Origin: Morganella morganii_D
Lineage (GTDB): Bacteria > Pseudomonadota > Gammaproteobacteria > Enterobacterales > Enterobacteriaceae
Direction: 5' to 3'
DNA length: 64,000 bases
Assembly: GCA_044772875.1 (NCBI GenBank)
Contig: CP173058.1
Location: 2,480,001 to 2,544,000, forward strand
Shown: positions 27,866-37,692 of the stretch, piece by piece
How positions within the stretch are numbered: the stretch's first letter is position 1
Layout: each line of letters opens with the position of its first letter
Made by a program: the position numbers and the translations under genes
The notes under the pieces: generated by a model
Databases searched by the model: none
Told to the model about the DNA's origin: nothing
Seen by the model: only the letters and a program-made list of their open reading frames with translations

Positions 27866-28405
27866 TTACTCTTCCAGAAGTGTCACATGCCCGATATACG
27901 GAAGATGACGGTAGCTCTGGGCGTAATCGATGCCGTAACCCACCACAAATTTGTCTTCGATCGCATAACCGACCCAGTCAACCGGGACATCCACTTCGCG
28001 GCGGGAAGGTTTATCCAGCAGCGTGCAGATAGCCACCGAGTTCGGACCGCGCAGAGACAGAATGTCGCGCACACGGTATAATGTATTGCCGGAATCAATG
28101 ATATCTTCCACGATCAGCACGTCTTTGCCGCGGATATCTTCGTCCAGGTCTTTGACAATTTTCACGTCACGGGTGGACGAGGTGCCGCTGCCGTAACTGG
28201 ATACCGTCATAAAATCGACTTCATGCGGAACATCAATTTTACGGCACAGATCGGCCATAAAAATAAAAGATCCTTTCAGTAACCCGACTAAGACCAGCTC
28301 TTTGTCGCTGTGATGATAGTGTGCGGAAATTTCGCTGCCGAGATCGGCAACGCGCTGCTGAATCTCAGCTTCGGAGATCATTGTATCTAAGGTGTGTTTC
28401 TTCAT
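27866..28405 (-). CDS. hpt: Hypoxanthine phosphoribosyltransferase
   Basis: A purine salvage enzyme converting hypoxanthine (and less well guanine) with PRPP to the nucleotide. The 179 residues include the PRPP loop V-L-I-V-E-D-I-I-D-S-G-N-T-L, the flexible loop S-S-Y-G-S-G-T, and the base-binding K-F-V-V-G-Y-G-I-D-Y. Length and sequence match E. coli Hpt. In E. coli hpt is next to can; here the orphan pair sits between them. Confidence 0.97.
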   Translation of the reverse strand: MKKHTLDTMISEAEIQQRVADLGSEISAHYHHSDKELVLVGLLKGSFIFMADLCRKIDVPHEVDFMTVSSYGSGTSSTRDVKIVKDLDEDIRGKDVLIVEDIIDSGNTLYRVRDILSLRGPNSVAICTLLDKPSRREVDVPVDWVGYAIEDKFVVGYGIDYAQSYRHLPYIGHVTLLEE

Positions 28406-28558
28406 GATTTTTTTGTCGTCAACGGTACGCTGTTTCAGTGGTTCGGCATTAAACCCGGTTTAATACCGGTCAGAAAGCGCGTTAGTTTAGCATACCACGG
28501 ACAGATAAACAGTATCCGCGCCATGACTGACGCGGAATGTCACCGGTTAATTTTATAT

Positions 28559-30145
28559 TCAGGCCGTGACAGTAAAACCCGTCATCATACCGGTATCTTC
28601 ATGTTCCAGCAGGTGACAGTGTGCCATAAACGGATGCGCATTGGTGGCCGGATGGTCAAATTTTACCAGCACTTCGCTGACATTGCCTTCGATCCGGACC
28701 ATATCTTTCCAGCCCTGCCGGTGTGCAGCCGGTGTCCGTCCGCCTTCGCTGAGAATACGGAAACGGGTGCCGTGGATATGGAACGGGTGCAGCATCATGT
28801 CGCCGGCACCGGAGATAATCCAGCGCTCCGCCTGCCCCTGTTTCACACCGAATGCACTTTCGGTCATTGAAAACGGAATACCGTTGATACTGTTGGCATT
28901 CATCAGATCAACATCACCGGAACCGCCGTGACCGCCACCGCGCATGCCGTGTCCCATCCCCTTCATCCCGCTCATATGTCCGTCCATACCGCCGTGCATG
29001 CCCATCCCGGCCATGGCCTGCGGGCCGTATTTGTCGGTCAGCATCATCATGCCCTGCATATCAAGGCGCATATCCATCATCAGACGGAATTCACGCACCG
29101 GCAGGCGGGAAGTGTCGATCAGTGCAGGCATCGCCGCCAGCACGTCCGGCAGTTTGCCGTGTGCGGCATCGGGTGCCGGCCGGATTAACAGCACCGGCAG
29201 CGGATTATCAAACGGTGCCAGGGTCATCCCCATCTGACGCACCGGTAACGTGATAATATCAAAGACTTTTCCGTCTGATGTATCCACCAGCACTTCAAAC
29301 CGCTCTCCCGGCAGCATCGGCAGTTCCTGCACTTTCACCGGTTCGGCCAGCAGGCCGCCGTCACTGCCGACAACATACAGCGGACGTCTGTCACCGGCTG
29401 CCATCCGCAGACTGCGGGCATTACAGCCGTTGAGCAGACGCAGGCGTAACCAGCCGCGCGGAGCCATATGCTGCGGATAAACAGTACCGTTGGTGAGCAT
29501 GGTGTCACCAAACCAGCCGACCGCCGCTGACATCACATCCAGCTGATAATCAATTTCACCATCTGCTGTCAGTCGCTTATCCTGCAATACGACCGGAATA
29601 TCATCCGTTCCCCACTCGCCCGGCAGACCGGTTGATGTGGTATTCTCATCTTCAATCAGCACCAGCCCGGCCAGTCCCATTGCGACCTGATGACCGGTTT
29701 TACCGTGAGTGTGCGGGTGGAACCAGCAGGTGGCTTCCGGCTGATCCGGAGTGAAACTGACCGTGCGGGTACTGCCCGGTGCGATAATCGCCTGCGGCCC
29801 GCCATCCTGCTCACCGCTGATCTCCAGGCCGTGCCAGTGAACGGTTGTCGCTTCCGGCAGTTTATTGACAATATCCACCGTCACCGGCTTGCCGCGCCGC
29901 AGTTTCAGCGCCGGACCCGGCAGGTCGCCGTTATATCCCCAGATTTGTGTGGTTTTGCCGGGAATAAACACCATCTGCCCCTGCTGAATATTCAGGGTGA
30001 TTTTTTGTGCATTATCCGCCGTTAACAGCCGCGGGATCCCGAGAGCCGGACGTTCCTGTGCCGCGAAGGCAAACCGGCTCCATGCCGGCAGCATCGTGGC
30101 AGCACCTAAGAATGCGCTATATTTCAAAAAATCGCGTCGTTGCAT
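28559..30145 (-). CDS. cueO: Multicopper oxidase CueO, periplasmic cuprous oxidase
   Basis: Oxidises Cu(I) to Cu(II) in the periplasm and so protects against copper. The 528-residue protein starts with a twin-arginine signal (Q-R-R-D-F-L-K-Y). Three cupredoxin domains carry the copper motifs H-W-H-G, H-P-H-T-H-G, H-P-F-H-I-H-G and H-C-H-L-L-E-H-E-D-T-G-M. A methionine- and histidine-rich insert at about 355-410 (M-G-M-H-G-G-M-D-G-H-M and following) is the CueO hallmark for extra Cu(I) binding. The promoter has a MerR/CueR-type layout. In E. coli gcd lies between cueO and hpt; here it is absent. Confidence 0.97.
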   Translation of the reverse strand: MQRRDFLKYSAFLGAATMLPAWSRFAFAAQERPALGIPRLLTADNAQKITLNIQQGQMVFIPGKTTQIWGYNGDLPGPALKLRRGKPVTVDIVNKLPEATTVHWHGLEISGEQDGGPQAIIAPGSTRTVSFTPDQPEATCWFHPHTHGKTGHQVAMGLAGLVLIEDENTTSTGLPGEWGTDDIPVVLQDKRLTADGEIDYQLDVMSAAVGWFGDTMLTNGTVYPQHMAPRGWLRLRLLNGCNARSLRMAAGDRRPLYVVGSDGGLLAEPVKVQELPMLPGERFEVLVDTSDGKVFDIITLPVRQMGMTLAPFDNPLPVLLIRPAPDAAHGKLPDVLAAMPALIDTSRLPVREFRLMMDMRLDMQGMMMLTDKYGPQAMAGMGMHGGMDGHMSGMKGMGHGMRGGGHGGSGDVDLMNANSINGIPFSMTESAFGVKQGQAERWIISGAGDMMLHPFHIHGTRFRILSEGGRTPAAHRQGWKDMVRIEGNVSEVLVKFDHPATNAHPFMAHCHLLEHEDTGMMTGFTVTA

Positions 30146-30210
30146 GATATGCTTCCTTTATCATCAGTGGTGATAGGCTATGACAAAATGATTTGGTTCT
30201 GTTATAGCTC

Positions 30211-30241
30211 AGGCTAAACCCTGCCCTAAGGGTAAGGTCAA
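30211..30241 (-). promoter_or_regulatory. CueR-type promoter of cueO
   Basis: On the minus strand the -35 TTGACC and -10 TAGCCT are 19 bases apart, the overlong spacer that MerR-family activators correct. The spacer is a dyad (CCTTACCC and GGGCAGGG) like known CueR boxes at copA and cueO. The TTGACC lies nearer yacC; transcription runs toward cueO 66 bases downstream. Confidence 0.8.
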
Positions 30242-30358
30242 TGTAATACCTTTCCCGTAATAAGGGCTTTACACCACTTTAGTCAGCGGATGACATCCGT
30301 GACAAAACTATTAAAATCTTCATATAAACTGACAGGCGCTACCGGTAAACTACTTACT

Positions 30359-30703
30359 ATGAAACTATTCTTTCACGCTTTATTCAGCTGTGCCCTGCTG
30401 CTTTCCCTGCCCGCGAAAGCGCTGACGCCGTCACAGGCTGAGGATCTCGCCGGACTGACTGCGGTTTTTATTTATCTGAAAAATGATTGCGGTTATGAGG
30501 ATCTGCCGAATTCCCGCATCGAAAAAGCGATCTTACTGTTTGCCAAAAGTAACCGCTGGGATATGAGCAATTATGATACCCGGCAGATGGCGGAAATGAA
30601 TAAAGAGAACTATTTCGACATCAAACATATAAAGCTGCCGGAAAACTACAAATGCACCGCGCTGGCCCGTGATTCACTGCCACTGCTTGCCTATGTGAGA
30701 TAA
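30359..30703 (+). CDS. yacC: YacC-like secreted protein (PulS/OutS family)
   Basis: A 114-residue exported protein with signal peptide (cleavage after L-P-A-K-A), similar to E. coli YacC across its length, with shared segments such as L-T-A-V-F-I-Y-L-K-N-D-C-G-Y, Y-D-T and C-T-A-L-A-R-D-S-L-P-L-L-A-Y-V. The family includes secretin pilotins, but there is no lipobox here and no type II secretion gene in the window. Two cysteines may form a disulfide. The ATG at 30359 is chosen because it starts the signal peptide; earlier in-frame starts add an unrelated lead. Placement next to cueO is the E. coli arrangement. Confidence 0.88.
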   Translation: MKLFFHALFSCALLLSLPAKALTPSQAEDLAGLTAVFIYLKNDCGYEDLPNSRIEKAILLFAKSNRWDMSNYDTRQMAEMNKENYFDIKHIKLPENYKCTALARDSLPLLAYVR

Positions 30704-30847
30704 TTTACCTGCAACCGAATCGGTTAAGCGGTAAAAAAACAGCCGGAGAGCGGATTTCTGTATGAATATCCTCGATTATCACCCGCTATATTGATATAAC
30801 CTCTGTCAATAATTGATCCCTTTCTGCTGATAATACGCTGTCCGGAC

Positions 30848-31477
30848 ATGATAAAAATAGCGCTCATCGATGACCATGTAGTCGTGCGATCCGGTTTCGC
30901 CCAGCTCCTGACACTGGAGCCGGATATTACCATCGCCGGACAATATGCCAGTGCGGCGGAAGCTTGGCCCGCACTGACCCGCCCGGATATTGATGTGGTA
31001 ATCATGGATATTTCCATGCCGGATGAAAGCGGATTACAACTACTGACACGTCTTCAGGCACGTAAAACGTCCTTCCGCACCATTATTCTCAGTATTTATG
31101 ATACTCCGGCCTTTGTGCAGAGTGCGCTGGATGCCGGCGCAAGTGCCTATCTCACCAAACGCTGCGGCCCGGAAGAGCTGGTTCAGGCGGTGCGTTCTGT
31201 ACATCAGGGCGGCTGCTATCTGTGTGCGGATGCCCTGCGCGCCCTGCGCCAGTCACCGCCGGAAAACAGGGCGCTGGAAGAGCTGACCCCGCGTGAGCGC
31301 GAAGTGTTTGATCTGCTGGTGGCCGGGATGAGTGTACGGGCTATTGCGGATAAACTGGAGCTCAGCCATAAAACAGTGCATGTCCACCGCGCCAATGTGC
31401 TGGGCAAACTTCAGTGTGAAAGTACAATCGATCTGGTTCATTTTGCCCTGGCGCATCATCTTATCGCGGGGCAATAA
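30848..31477 (+). CDS. uhpA: Response regulator UhpA-like (NarL/FixJ family)
   Basis: A 209-residue two-domain regulator. The receiver keeps the acidic pair D8-D9, phospho-acceptor D54 in V-I-M-D-I-S-M-P-D, and the conserved Lys in Y-L-T-K-R. The C-terminal LuxR-type HTH (about 140-205) has L-T-P-R-E-R-E-V-F-D-L-L and H-K-T-V-H-V-H-R-A-N-V. In E. coli UhpA activates the hexose-phosphate carrier uhpT. Here no uhpT follows, and the likely target is the afuABC importer at the end of the same gene run. The next gene begins 3 bases after its stop. The 144 bases upstream likely contain the promoter. Confidence 0.92.
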   Translation: MIKIALIDDHVVVRSGFAQLLTLEPDITIAGQYASAAEAWPALTRPDIDVVIMDISMPDESGLQLLTRLQARKTSFRTIILSIYDTPAFVQSALDAGASAYLTKRCGPEELVQAVRSVHQGGCYLCADALRALRQSPPENRALEELTPREREVFDLLVAGMSVRAIADKLELSHKTVHVHRANVLGKLQCESTIDLVHFALAHHLIAGQ

Positions 31478-31480
31478 ACC

Positions 31481-33028
31481 ATGAGACGCGGCGCACGCCT
31501 GCTGTTACAGTCGGTATTTCTGCTGTTTACCTACTCCCTGACCTGGATAGGTCTGTGGATCATCGGTTTTTATCTCAGCCGGAACAGTGCGCTGTCAGCT
31601 TTTTTCCTGCCGGAAGGGTTGCGGCTGGCACTGATGATCCTGCTGTGGCGGCGCTTCTGGCCGACTCTGTTACTGGCGGAGCTGCTGCTGAATATCTGGC
31701 TGGCGCAGGAACAATTGCTGTCACAGCCCGTGATTCTGCTGTCGCCGCTGCTGAGTCTTATCACTGCTTTTATTATCCAGACCACCTGGTGGCGCTACAC
31801 GCTTTACTGGCAGCGGCTGTTACTGCTGATCACCGGTGTCGGTATTAACAGTCTGCTGCATACCCTGGTGTTCAGCCTGCTGACGCCGCTGAGTGTCAGC
31901 CAGATTTTCCTCACCACACTTACCGGCGGCATTCTGCTGACCCCGTTCGTCTATCTGATCTATGAATATCTGCATGAACAGCATTTCCGCCTGATCCTGG
32001 ATTACGGTACGCCGGATCCGCAGTTGCGTACCTCGTTACTGATGTGGTGCTTTCTGTTCTGTCTGGCCGGGCTCAGTGCCCAGCTCTTTTTTACTCCGGA
32101 AATCGAGCGCCTGCTGGTACTGCTGGTGTTCATCCCCAATGTCTTTATGGCATACCGCTACGGCTGGCAGGGCGGTGTGCTCTCTGCTCTGCTCGGCAGC
32201 CTGATCATCACCTTTGCCCGGCAGTTTAACGGTGCATTTGCCGATTTGCAGGAATTGCAGATGTTTATGAGCACCCAGGCGCTGATTGGCATCGGCCTCG
32301 GGATCGCTATCAGCCGCCAGCAGCAGTTGTCACGCAATTTGCAGCGCTACCGCGAACGGCTGGAACAGGAGTTACAGGCGCGGCGTGACCTGATGCAGCA
32401 ACTGGTACACACGGAAGAGGATGTCAAAAAGGCGATTGCCCGCGAACTGCATGATGAAATCGGCCAGAACATTACGGCGATTCAGATCCAGTCGATGCTG
32501 GTCAGAAAAACCGCGCCGGATCCGCAAAGCAGCCGTGCCGCCGCACAAATCAATGAACTGGCACAGAAAATTCACCAGTCCACCCGCCAGTTGCTGCGGG
32601 AACTGCGTCCGCCGGTACTCAGTGAAATGTCTCTCGAGAATGCACTTCGCCATCTGATTACGGAATTTGCCTTCGGGGAAAACGGTATCCGGTGCGAATT
32701 TCATTATGAGCTGAAACAGCCGCCGGAAAATGAAACCGTGCTGTTCACACTTTACCGGCTTGTGCAGGAATTGTTAAATAATATCAGCAAGCATGCCGGA
32801 GCCACACATATCCTCATCACCCTGAAACAGCAACGTGACACGATACAGCTCCATGTCTCGGATAACGGTATCGGCATCCCGGAGAGCAAACGCCGCGGCG
32901 GCTTTGGTCTGCGCGGCATTGAGGAGCGGGTCAGAGCACTTGGCGGCGACTGGACACTGACCACCACCGGCGGAACCCGGATTATTGTTAACCTGCCCAC
33001 ATTTTCTGATGAAAATCACGAAAACTAA
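31481..33028 (+). CDS. uhpB: Sensor histidine kinase UhpB-like
   Basis: A 515-residue membrane kinase. An N-terminal MASE1-like region with about eight helices (10-290) is followed by a dimerisation domain with phospho-site His in A-I-A-R-E-L-H-D-E-I-G-Q-N-I-T-A-I-Q, and a HATPase domain with N-N-I-S-K-H-A, D-N-G-I-G-I-P and G-G-F-G-L-R-G-I-E-E-R boxes. UhpB works with UhpC, which senses external glucose-6-phosphate, and phosphorylates UhpA. It follows uhpA by 3 bases. An 86-base gap before uhpC contains no other gene. Confidence 0.93.
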   Translation: MRRGARLLLQSVFLLFTYSLTWIGLWIIGFYLSRNSALSAFFLPEGLRLALMILLWRRFWPTLLLAELLLNIWLAQEQLLSQPVILLSPLLSLITAFIIQTTWWRYTLYWQRLLLLITGVGINSLLHTLVFSLLTPLSVSQIFLTTLTGGILLTPFVYLIYEYLHEQHFRLILDYGTPDPQLRTSLLMWCFLFCLAGLSAQLFFTPEIERLLVLLVFIPNVFMAYRYGWQGGVLSALLGSLIITFARQFNGAFADLQELQMFMSTQALIGIGLGIAISRQQQLSRNLQRYRERLEQELQARRDLMQQLVHTEEDVKKAIARELHDEIGQNITAIQIQSMLVRKTAPDPQSSRAAAQINELAQKIHQSTRQLLRELRPPVLSEMSLENALRHLITEFAFGENGIRCEFHYELKQPPENETVLFTLYRLVQELLNNISKHAGATHILITLKQQRDTIQLHVSDNGIGIPESKRRGGFGLRGIEERVRALGGDWTLTTTGGTRIIVNLPTFSDENHEN

Positions 33029-33114
33029 GACTTATTCCTAATCATCTACTACCTTCTCTCATTCTTTTTATTGACAGATTGATTACATTTTCAGCCTGAA
33101 CGGGAAATAACTAA

Positions 33115-34443
33115 ATGGCCGGAAAACAAACCGAAACCATGGATAAAACCTATCAATTCTGGCGTAAAAAACTGATGTTATCGATGATAATCGGTTACGC
33201 CACGTTTTATCTGACCCGGAAGAGCTTTAACTTTGTGATGCCGGTGATGCAAACAGAACTGCATCTCGATAAAAGTGATATTGGTCTGATAGCGACCGCG
33301 TTTTACCTGAGCTACGGCATCTCAAAATTTGTGTCGGGCGTTTTCCACGATATCACCGGTTACCGCTGGTTTATGGGTGCCGGGCTGTTTATGACCGGCG
33401 TACTGAATATCGTGTTTGCCTGGTGCCTGTCATTTCCCGCCCTGCTGATTGTCTGGACACTGAACGGATTTTTTCAGGGCTGGGGCTGGCCGCCGTGCGC
33501 GCGCATTCTGACACACTGGTATTCACGCAATGAGCGCGGTTTCTGGTGGGGATTGTGGAATATCTCCATTAACCTCAGCGGCATTACCCTGCCGCTGCTG
33601 ACCGCCTGGCTGGCGACGCGTTACAGCTGGCAGACAGCCCTGATAGTCCCAGGCATTATCGGGATGGTGACCGGCCTGTGGCTGTGCGGCCGCTTACACG
33701 GTACGCCACAGGAAGAAGGATTACCGACAGTCGGACAATGGCGGCATGACCCGTCAGAACTGCGTCAGGAGCAGTTATCCCCGCCGCTGCCGATGCGGGT
33801 GATCCTGAAAGAAACAATTTTATGTAACCGGATGATCTGGTTACTCGGTTTTTCCTACATTCTCGTTTATCTCATCCGGATGGCGATCAATGACTGGGGA
33901 AACCTGTGGTTATCCGAAACACACGGCAGCAACCTGCTCAGTGCCAACGCAACTCTGTCGCTGTTTGAACTGGGAGGGTTATTGGGCGCAATCTGTGCGG
34001 GCTGGGGCTCGGATATTTTATTCCGTGGTCAGCGCGCCCCGATGATTCTGCTGTTTTCCCTCGGCCTGTTTATTGCTGTCAGCGCCCTGTGGTTAATACC
34101 GATTCATCACTACGGACTGCTGGCGGCGTGTTTCTTCAGTACCGGCTTTTTTGTATTCGGGCCGCAAATGTTAATCGGACTGGCGGCGACAGAATATTGC
34201 CATAAAAAAGCCGCCGGTACGGTAACGGGTTACCTGGGTCTTTACGCCTATTTAGGGGCGGCAATGGCCGGGTGGCCGCTCGCACAGGTCATGGCACATT
34301 ACGGCTGGCAGGGCATGTTTACCCTGCTGACCAGTGCCTCGGCACTGACGGGATTACTGCTGATGCCGCTGCTGATAGCTAATGTCAGCAAGCGGGAACA
34401 TCTGGCAGGCTCTGTTTCACTCTCCGATGACAGAACCCTATAA
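33115..34443 (+). CDS. uhpC: Sugar-phosphate sensor UhpC-like (MFS superfamily)
   Basis: A 442-residue twelve-helix MFS protein of the organophosphate:phosphate antiporter family, related to UhpT and GlpT but acting as receptor. Typical segments are Y-A-T-F-Y-L-T-R-K-S-F-N, F-F-Q-G-W-G-W-P-P-C-A-R, A-I-N-D-W-G-N-L-W and F-F-V-F-G-P-Q-M-L-I-G. An alternative start at the ninth residue (33139) is possible; upstream ribosome signals are weak for both. Only 17 bases separate it from afuA, and no terminator is visible. Confidence 0.92.
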   Translation: MAGKQTETMDKTYQFWRKKLMLSMIIGYATFYLTRKSFNFVMPVMQTELHLDKSDIGLIATAFYLSYGISKFVSGVFHDITGYRWFMGAGLFMTGVLNIVFAWCLSFPALLIVWTLNGFFQGWGWPPCARILTHWYSRNERGFWWGLWNISINLSGITLPLLTAWLATRYSWQTALIVPGIIGMVTGLWLCGRLHGTPQEEGLPTVGQWRHDPSELRQEQLSPPLPMRVILKETILCNRMIWLLGFSYILVYLIRMAINDWGNLWLSETHGSNLLSANATLSLFELGGLLGAICAGWGSDILFRGQRAPMILLFSLGLFIAVSALWLIPIHHYGLLAACFFSTGFFVFGPQMLIGLAATEYCHKKAAGTVTGYLGLYAYLGAAMAGWPLAQVMAHYGWQGMFTLLTSASALTGLLLMPLLIANVSKREHLAGSVSLSDDRTL

Positions 34444-34460
34444 TAAGGAATGAACTGATA

Positions 34461-35492
34461 ATGAAACTCAAGACCCTCTCTGCTCTCGCTGCTGCCGGTT
34501 TATCACTGGCTGCTGTTACCACATCCGCTAATGCTGCCGGTCGTCTGGTGGTTTACTGTAGTGCGACCAACGCCATGTGTGAAGCTGAAACACAGGCATT
34601 CGCCAAAAAATATGATGTGAGAACCACGTTTGTCCGCAACGGTTCCGGCAGCACCCTGGCCAAAATCGAAGCCGAAAAACGCAACCCGCAGGCTGACGTC
34701 TGGTACGGCGGCACATTAGATCCGCATTCACAGGCGGGTGAGATGGATCTGCTGGAAGCTTACAAATCCCCGAATTTAGATCAGATCATGCCGCAGTTCC
34801 GTGATCCGGCCAAACGTAAAGGGAACTACTCTTCTGCGGTTTATGTCGGCATCTTAGGTTTTGGTGTGAACAAAGATCGTCTGAAAGAGAAAGGTCTGCC
34901 AATCCCGGCCTGCTGGAAAGATCTGACCAAACCGGAATACAAAGGCGAAATCCAGATTGCTGACCCGCAGAGCTCCGGTACGGCTTACACTGCTCTGGCT
35001 ACATTTGACCAGCTGTGGGGCACCGATCAGGCATTCGACTACCTGAAAAAACTCAACGGCAACATCTCCCAGTACACCAAATCCGGTATTGCCCCGGCGC
35101 GTAACGCGGCCCGTGGTGAATCCGCTATCGGTATCGGCTTCCTGCACGACTATTCTCTGGAAGTGGAAAACGGCGCACCGCTGGAGTTAATTTCCCCGTG
35201 TGAAGGTACCGGTTATGAAATCGGCGGTATCAGTATCCTGAAAAATGCCCGTAACATGGACAACGCCAAACTGTTCACGGATTTCGTGCTCTCCAAAGAA
35301 GCTCAGGAAATCAGCTGGAAAGAGGGTAAATCTTACCAGATTCTGACCAATACCACGGCTGAATCCTCACCAATGTCACTGAAACTCTCTGATCTGAAAC
35401 TGATCAACTACGATATGGATAAATACGGTGATGCAGAAACCCGTAAAAATCTGATCAACAAGTGGGTCACCGAAGTCAAAATGGGTAAGTAA
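34461..35492 (+). CDS. afuA: AfuA-like periplasmic sugar-phosphate-binding protein
   Basis: A 343-residue solute-binding protein with a Sec signal peptide (cleavage after A-N-A-A). It belongs to the family once named for ferric binding (FbpA/AfuA). In Actinobacillus and Citrobacter, AfuA binds hexose and heptulose phosphates rather than iron. The mature N-terminus (G-R-L-V-V-Y-C-S-A-T-N) and the lack of the paired tyrosines used by FbpA for iron fit the sugar-phosphate group. The uhpABC genes directly upstream support that role. Confidence 0.88.
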   Translation: MKLKTLSALAAAGLSLAAVTTSANAAGRLVVYCSATNAMCEAETQAFAKKYDVRTTFVRNGSGSTLAKIEAEKRNPQADVWYGGTLDPHSQAGEMDLLEAYKSPNLDQIMPQFRDPAKRKGNYSSAVYVGILGFGVNKDRLKEKGLPIPACWKDLTKPEYKGEIQIADPQSSGTAYTALATFDQLWGTDQAFDYLKKLNGNISQYTKSGIAPARNAARGESAIGIGFLHDYSLEVENGAPLELISPCEGTGYEIGGISILKNARNMDNAKLFTDFVLSKEAQEISWKEGKSYQILTNTTAESSPMSLKLSDLKLINYDMDKYGDAETRKNLINKWVTEVKMGK

Positions 35493-35499
35493 TGTTGTC

Positions 35500-35536
35500 C
35501 GCCGCGCGGTGACCTGCCGCGCGGCGTTATTTTAAT
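35500..35536 (+). terminator. GC-rich hairpin between afuA and afuB
   Basis: A 10-bp stem CGCCGCGCGG / CCGCGCGGCG with a 7-base loop followed by TTATTTTAATT. Such partial terminators commonly raise binding-protein output over the membrane parts of ABC importers. Confidence 0.75.
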
Positions 35537-35597
35537 TATAATTATTATATTGTTCTGACTCATTCGCCAGGATGAAGACGAGCAAGGGAGTGTCTTT

Positions 35598-37676
35598 ATG
35601 TCTCAGACCCTGACTCTGTCTGCTAAACAGGGACGGGATACCATCTTCTTATGGCTGCTGATCGCGTGGCTGGGCTTTGCCCTGCTGCCATCCTGGAGCC
35701 TGGATTATGGTTTAACCGACTCCACATCAGATGAAATTCTTGCCGCTTACGGCTGGAGCGGGCTGAATGTCAGCTGGCTCTGGTATCTGCTGCCGTCGGT
35801 GCTGTTTTTCCGCTCATTGATACCGGCATCCCGCCACCAGCGGGGACGACACTATACTGATATTGCCATCGCCGTTCTGACTGCGGTGGTGGCGGTTGTC
35901 AGCGCCGTATGGGAAGGAAAAGGCCTGGGTTATTCCGCCATTGTGCTGTTTATCTCGCTCGGCATGATTATGACACTCGCCCTCAAACGCCTGGAATGGC
36001 TGGGCGGTGACCAGTTTGTTATCGGCTCGCTGATTGCGGTGGTCGGGCTGATTGCGCTGTTTATTGTGTTCCCGAGTGTCGCAATTTTTATCCCGATGTT
36101 CACCGACAATAACGGGGATTTTGCGCCGTTCGCGTTTGTGCCGATTCTCACACAGTCCCATATTGTGCAGGTCATATGGAACTCCGTGATGCTCTCACTG
36201 GCTGTCGGTGCCGGCTGTACATTCTTCGGGCTGATTCTGGCAATCTATACCAGCCGTATCGCAAAACGCTCGGCAATTATCGGCCGTGTATTCTCTATCC
36301 TGCCGATTGTTACCCCGCCGTTTATTGTCGGCCTGGGTGTCACCCTGATGATGGGGCGTTCCGGTTATGTGACTGAATTTCTCGCCACCTATGCGGGACT
36401 GGAAAACACCAACTGGCTGTACGGCTTTACCGGGATCTGGCTGGCACAGGTACTCGCCTTCACGCCGATGTCCTTTATGATCCTTGACGGTGCCATCAAA
36501 ACCATCCATCCGTCGCTGGAAGAAGCGTCTTACACACTACGCGCCAACCGCTTTCAGACCTTCTTCAACGTCTTTATGCCGTTGCTGAAACCGGCGCTGG
36601 CCAACGCATTCCTGATTGTCATTGTGCAGTCACTGGCAGACTTCAGTAACCCGCTGGTACTCGGCGGTAACTTTGACGTGCTCGCCACCCAGATCTACTT
36701 CTATATCACCGGTTCCCAGCTCGATTATCAGGCCGCCAGTACCCTCGGCGCATCTCTGCTGGTCTTCTCTCTGCTGGTCTTCTGTGTACAGTATATGTGG
36801 ATTGGCAAACGCTCTTATGTCACGGTTTCCGGTAAATCTTACCGGGGAGATGTTCAGCCGCTGCCTGCCGCGCTGGTTGCTTTTGTCACCACTTTCCTCA
36901 CCATCTGGGTTGTCTTCAACCTGGTCCTGTACGGCAGCATATTCTACGGCAGCTTTACCGTGAACTGGGGCGTGGATTACACCTTAACCCTGGATAACTT
37001 TATCAAGCTGTTCGGCCAGGGCATGAGTGACGGCGCATGGCCTTCACTGCTCGATACCCTGCTTTACGCCGGTATCGCCGCACCGATCACTGCTGTGCTC
37101 GGCCTGCTGATCGCCTACATTGTGGTACGCCAGAAATTCCGCGGTAAAAAGACCATCGAATTTACCACGATGCTCTGCTTCGCGGTGCCCGGGACAGTGG
37201 CGGGTGTGTCTTATATCCTCGCCTTTAACGATTCCCCGTTCTATTTAACCGGAACTGCGGCGATCGTGATTATTTCCATGACGATGCGAAATGTGCCGGT
37301 CGGGATCCGCGCCGGTATCGCCGGTCTGGGACAAATCGACAAATCCCTGGATGAGGCATCACTCAGCCTGCGCGCCGGCTCGATGCGGACTATCTTCCAC
37401 ATCCTGCTGCCGCTGCTGCGTCCGGCAATTCTGTCAGCGCTGATTTACAGCTTTGTCCGCGCCATCACCACAGTCAGTGCCATCGTATTCCTCGTGACAC
37501 CGGATACCCGTGTGGCGACCGCCTACATTCTGAACCGCGTGGAAGACGGCGAATACGGCGTGGCCATTGCCTATGGCTCAATCCTGATCGTCGTGATGCT
37601 GGCGATTATTTTCCTGTTCGACTTTTTGATTGGCGAAGCCCGTGTTTCACGTTCCAAAGCCAAAAATGCACAGTAA
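35598..37676 (+). CDS. afuB: AfuB-like ABC importer permease, fused two-domain
   Basis: A 692-residue permease carrying two BPD_transp_1 domains in tandem. About twelve helices are visible, and the two EAA loops are E-E-A-S-Y-T-L-R-A-N near 310 and D-E-A-S-L-S-L-R-A-G near 600, where the ATPase docks. One chain therefore supplies both halves of the pore, as in AfuB/FbpB. An in-phase GGGAG lies 8 bases before the ATG. A gap of 105 bases after afuA holds the hairpin at 35500. Confidence 0.93.
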   Translation: MSQTLTLSAKQGRDTIFLWLLIAWLGFALLPSWSLDYGLTDSTSDEILAAYGWSGLNVSWLWYLLPSVLFFRSLIPASRHQRGRHYTDIAIAVLTAVVAVVSAVWEGKGLGYSAIVLFISLGMIMTLALKRLEWLGGDQFVIGSLIAVVGLIALFIVFPSVAIFIPMFTDNNGDFAPFAFVPILTQSHIVQVIWNSVMLSLAVGAGCTFFGLILAIYTSRIAKRSAIIGRVFSILPIVTPPFIVGLGVTLMMGRSGYVTEFLATYAGLENTNWLYGFTGIWLAQVLAFTPMSFMILDGAIKTIHPSLEEASYTLRANRFQTFFNVFMPLLKPALANAFLIVIVQSLADFSNPLVLGGNFDVLATQIYFYITGSQLDYQAASTLGASLLVFSLLVFCVQYMWIGKRSYVTVSGKSYRGDVQPLPAALVAFVTTFLTIWVVFNLVLYGSIFYGSFTVNWGVDYTLTLDNFIKLFGQGMSDGAWPSLLDTLLYAGIAAPITAVLGLLIAYIVVRQKFRGKKTIEFTTMLCFAVPGTVAGVSYILAFNDSPFYLTGTAAIVIISMTMRNVPVGIRAGIAGLGQIDKSLDEASLSLRAGSMRTIFHILLPLLRPAILSALIYSFVRAITTVSAIVFLVTPDTRVATAYILNRVEDGEYGVAIAYGSILIVVMLAIIFLFDFLIGEARVSRSKAKNAQ

Positions 37677-37692
37677 TCATGGGGTAACCGAC

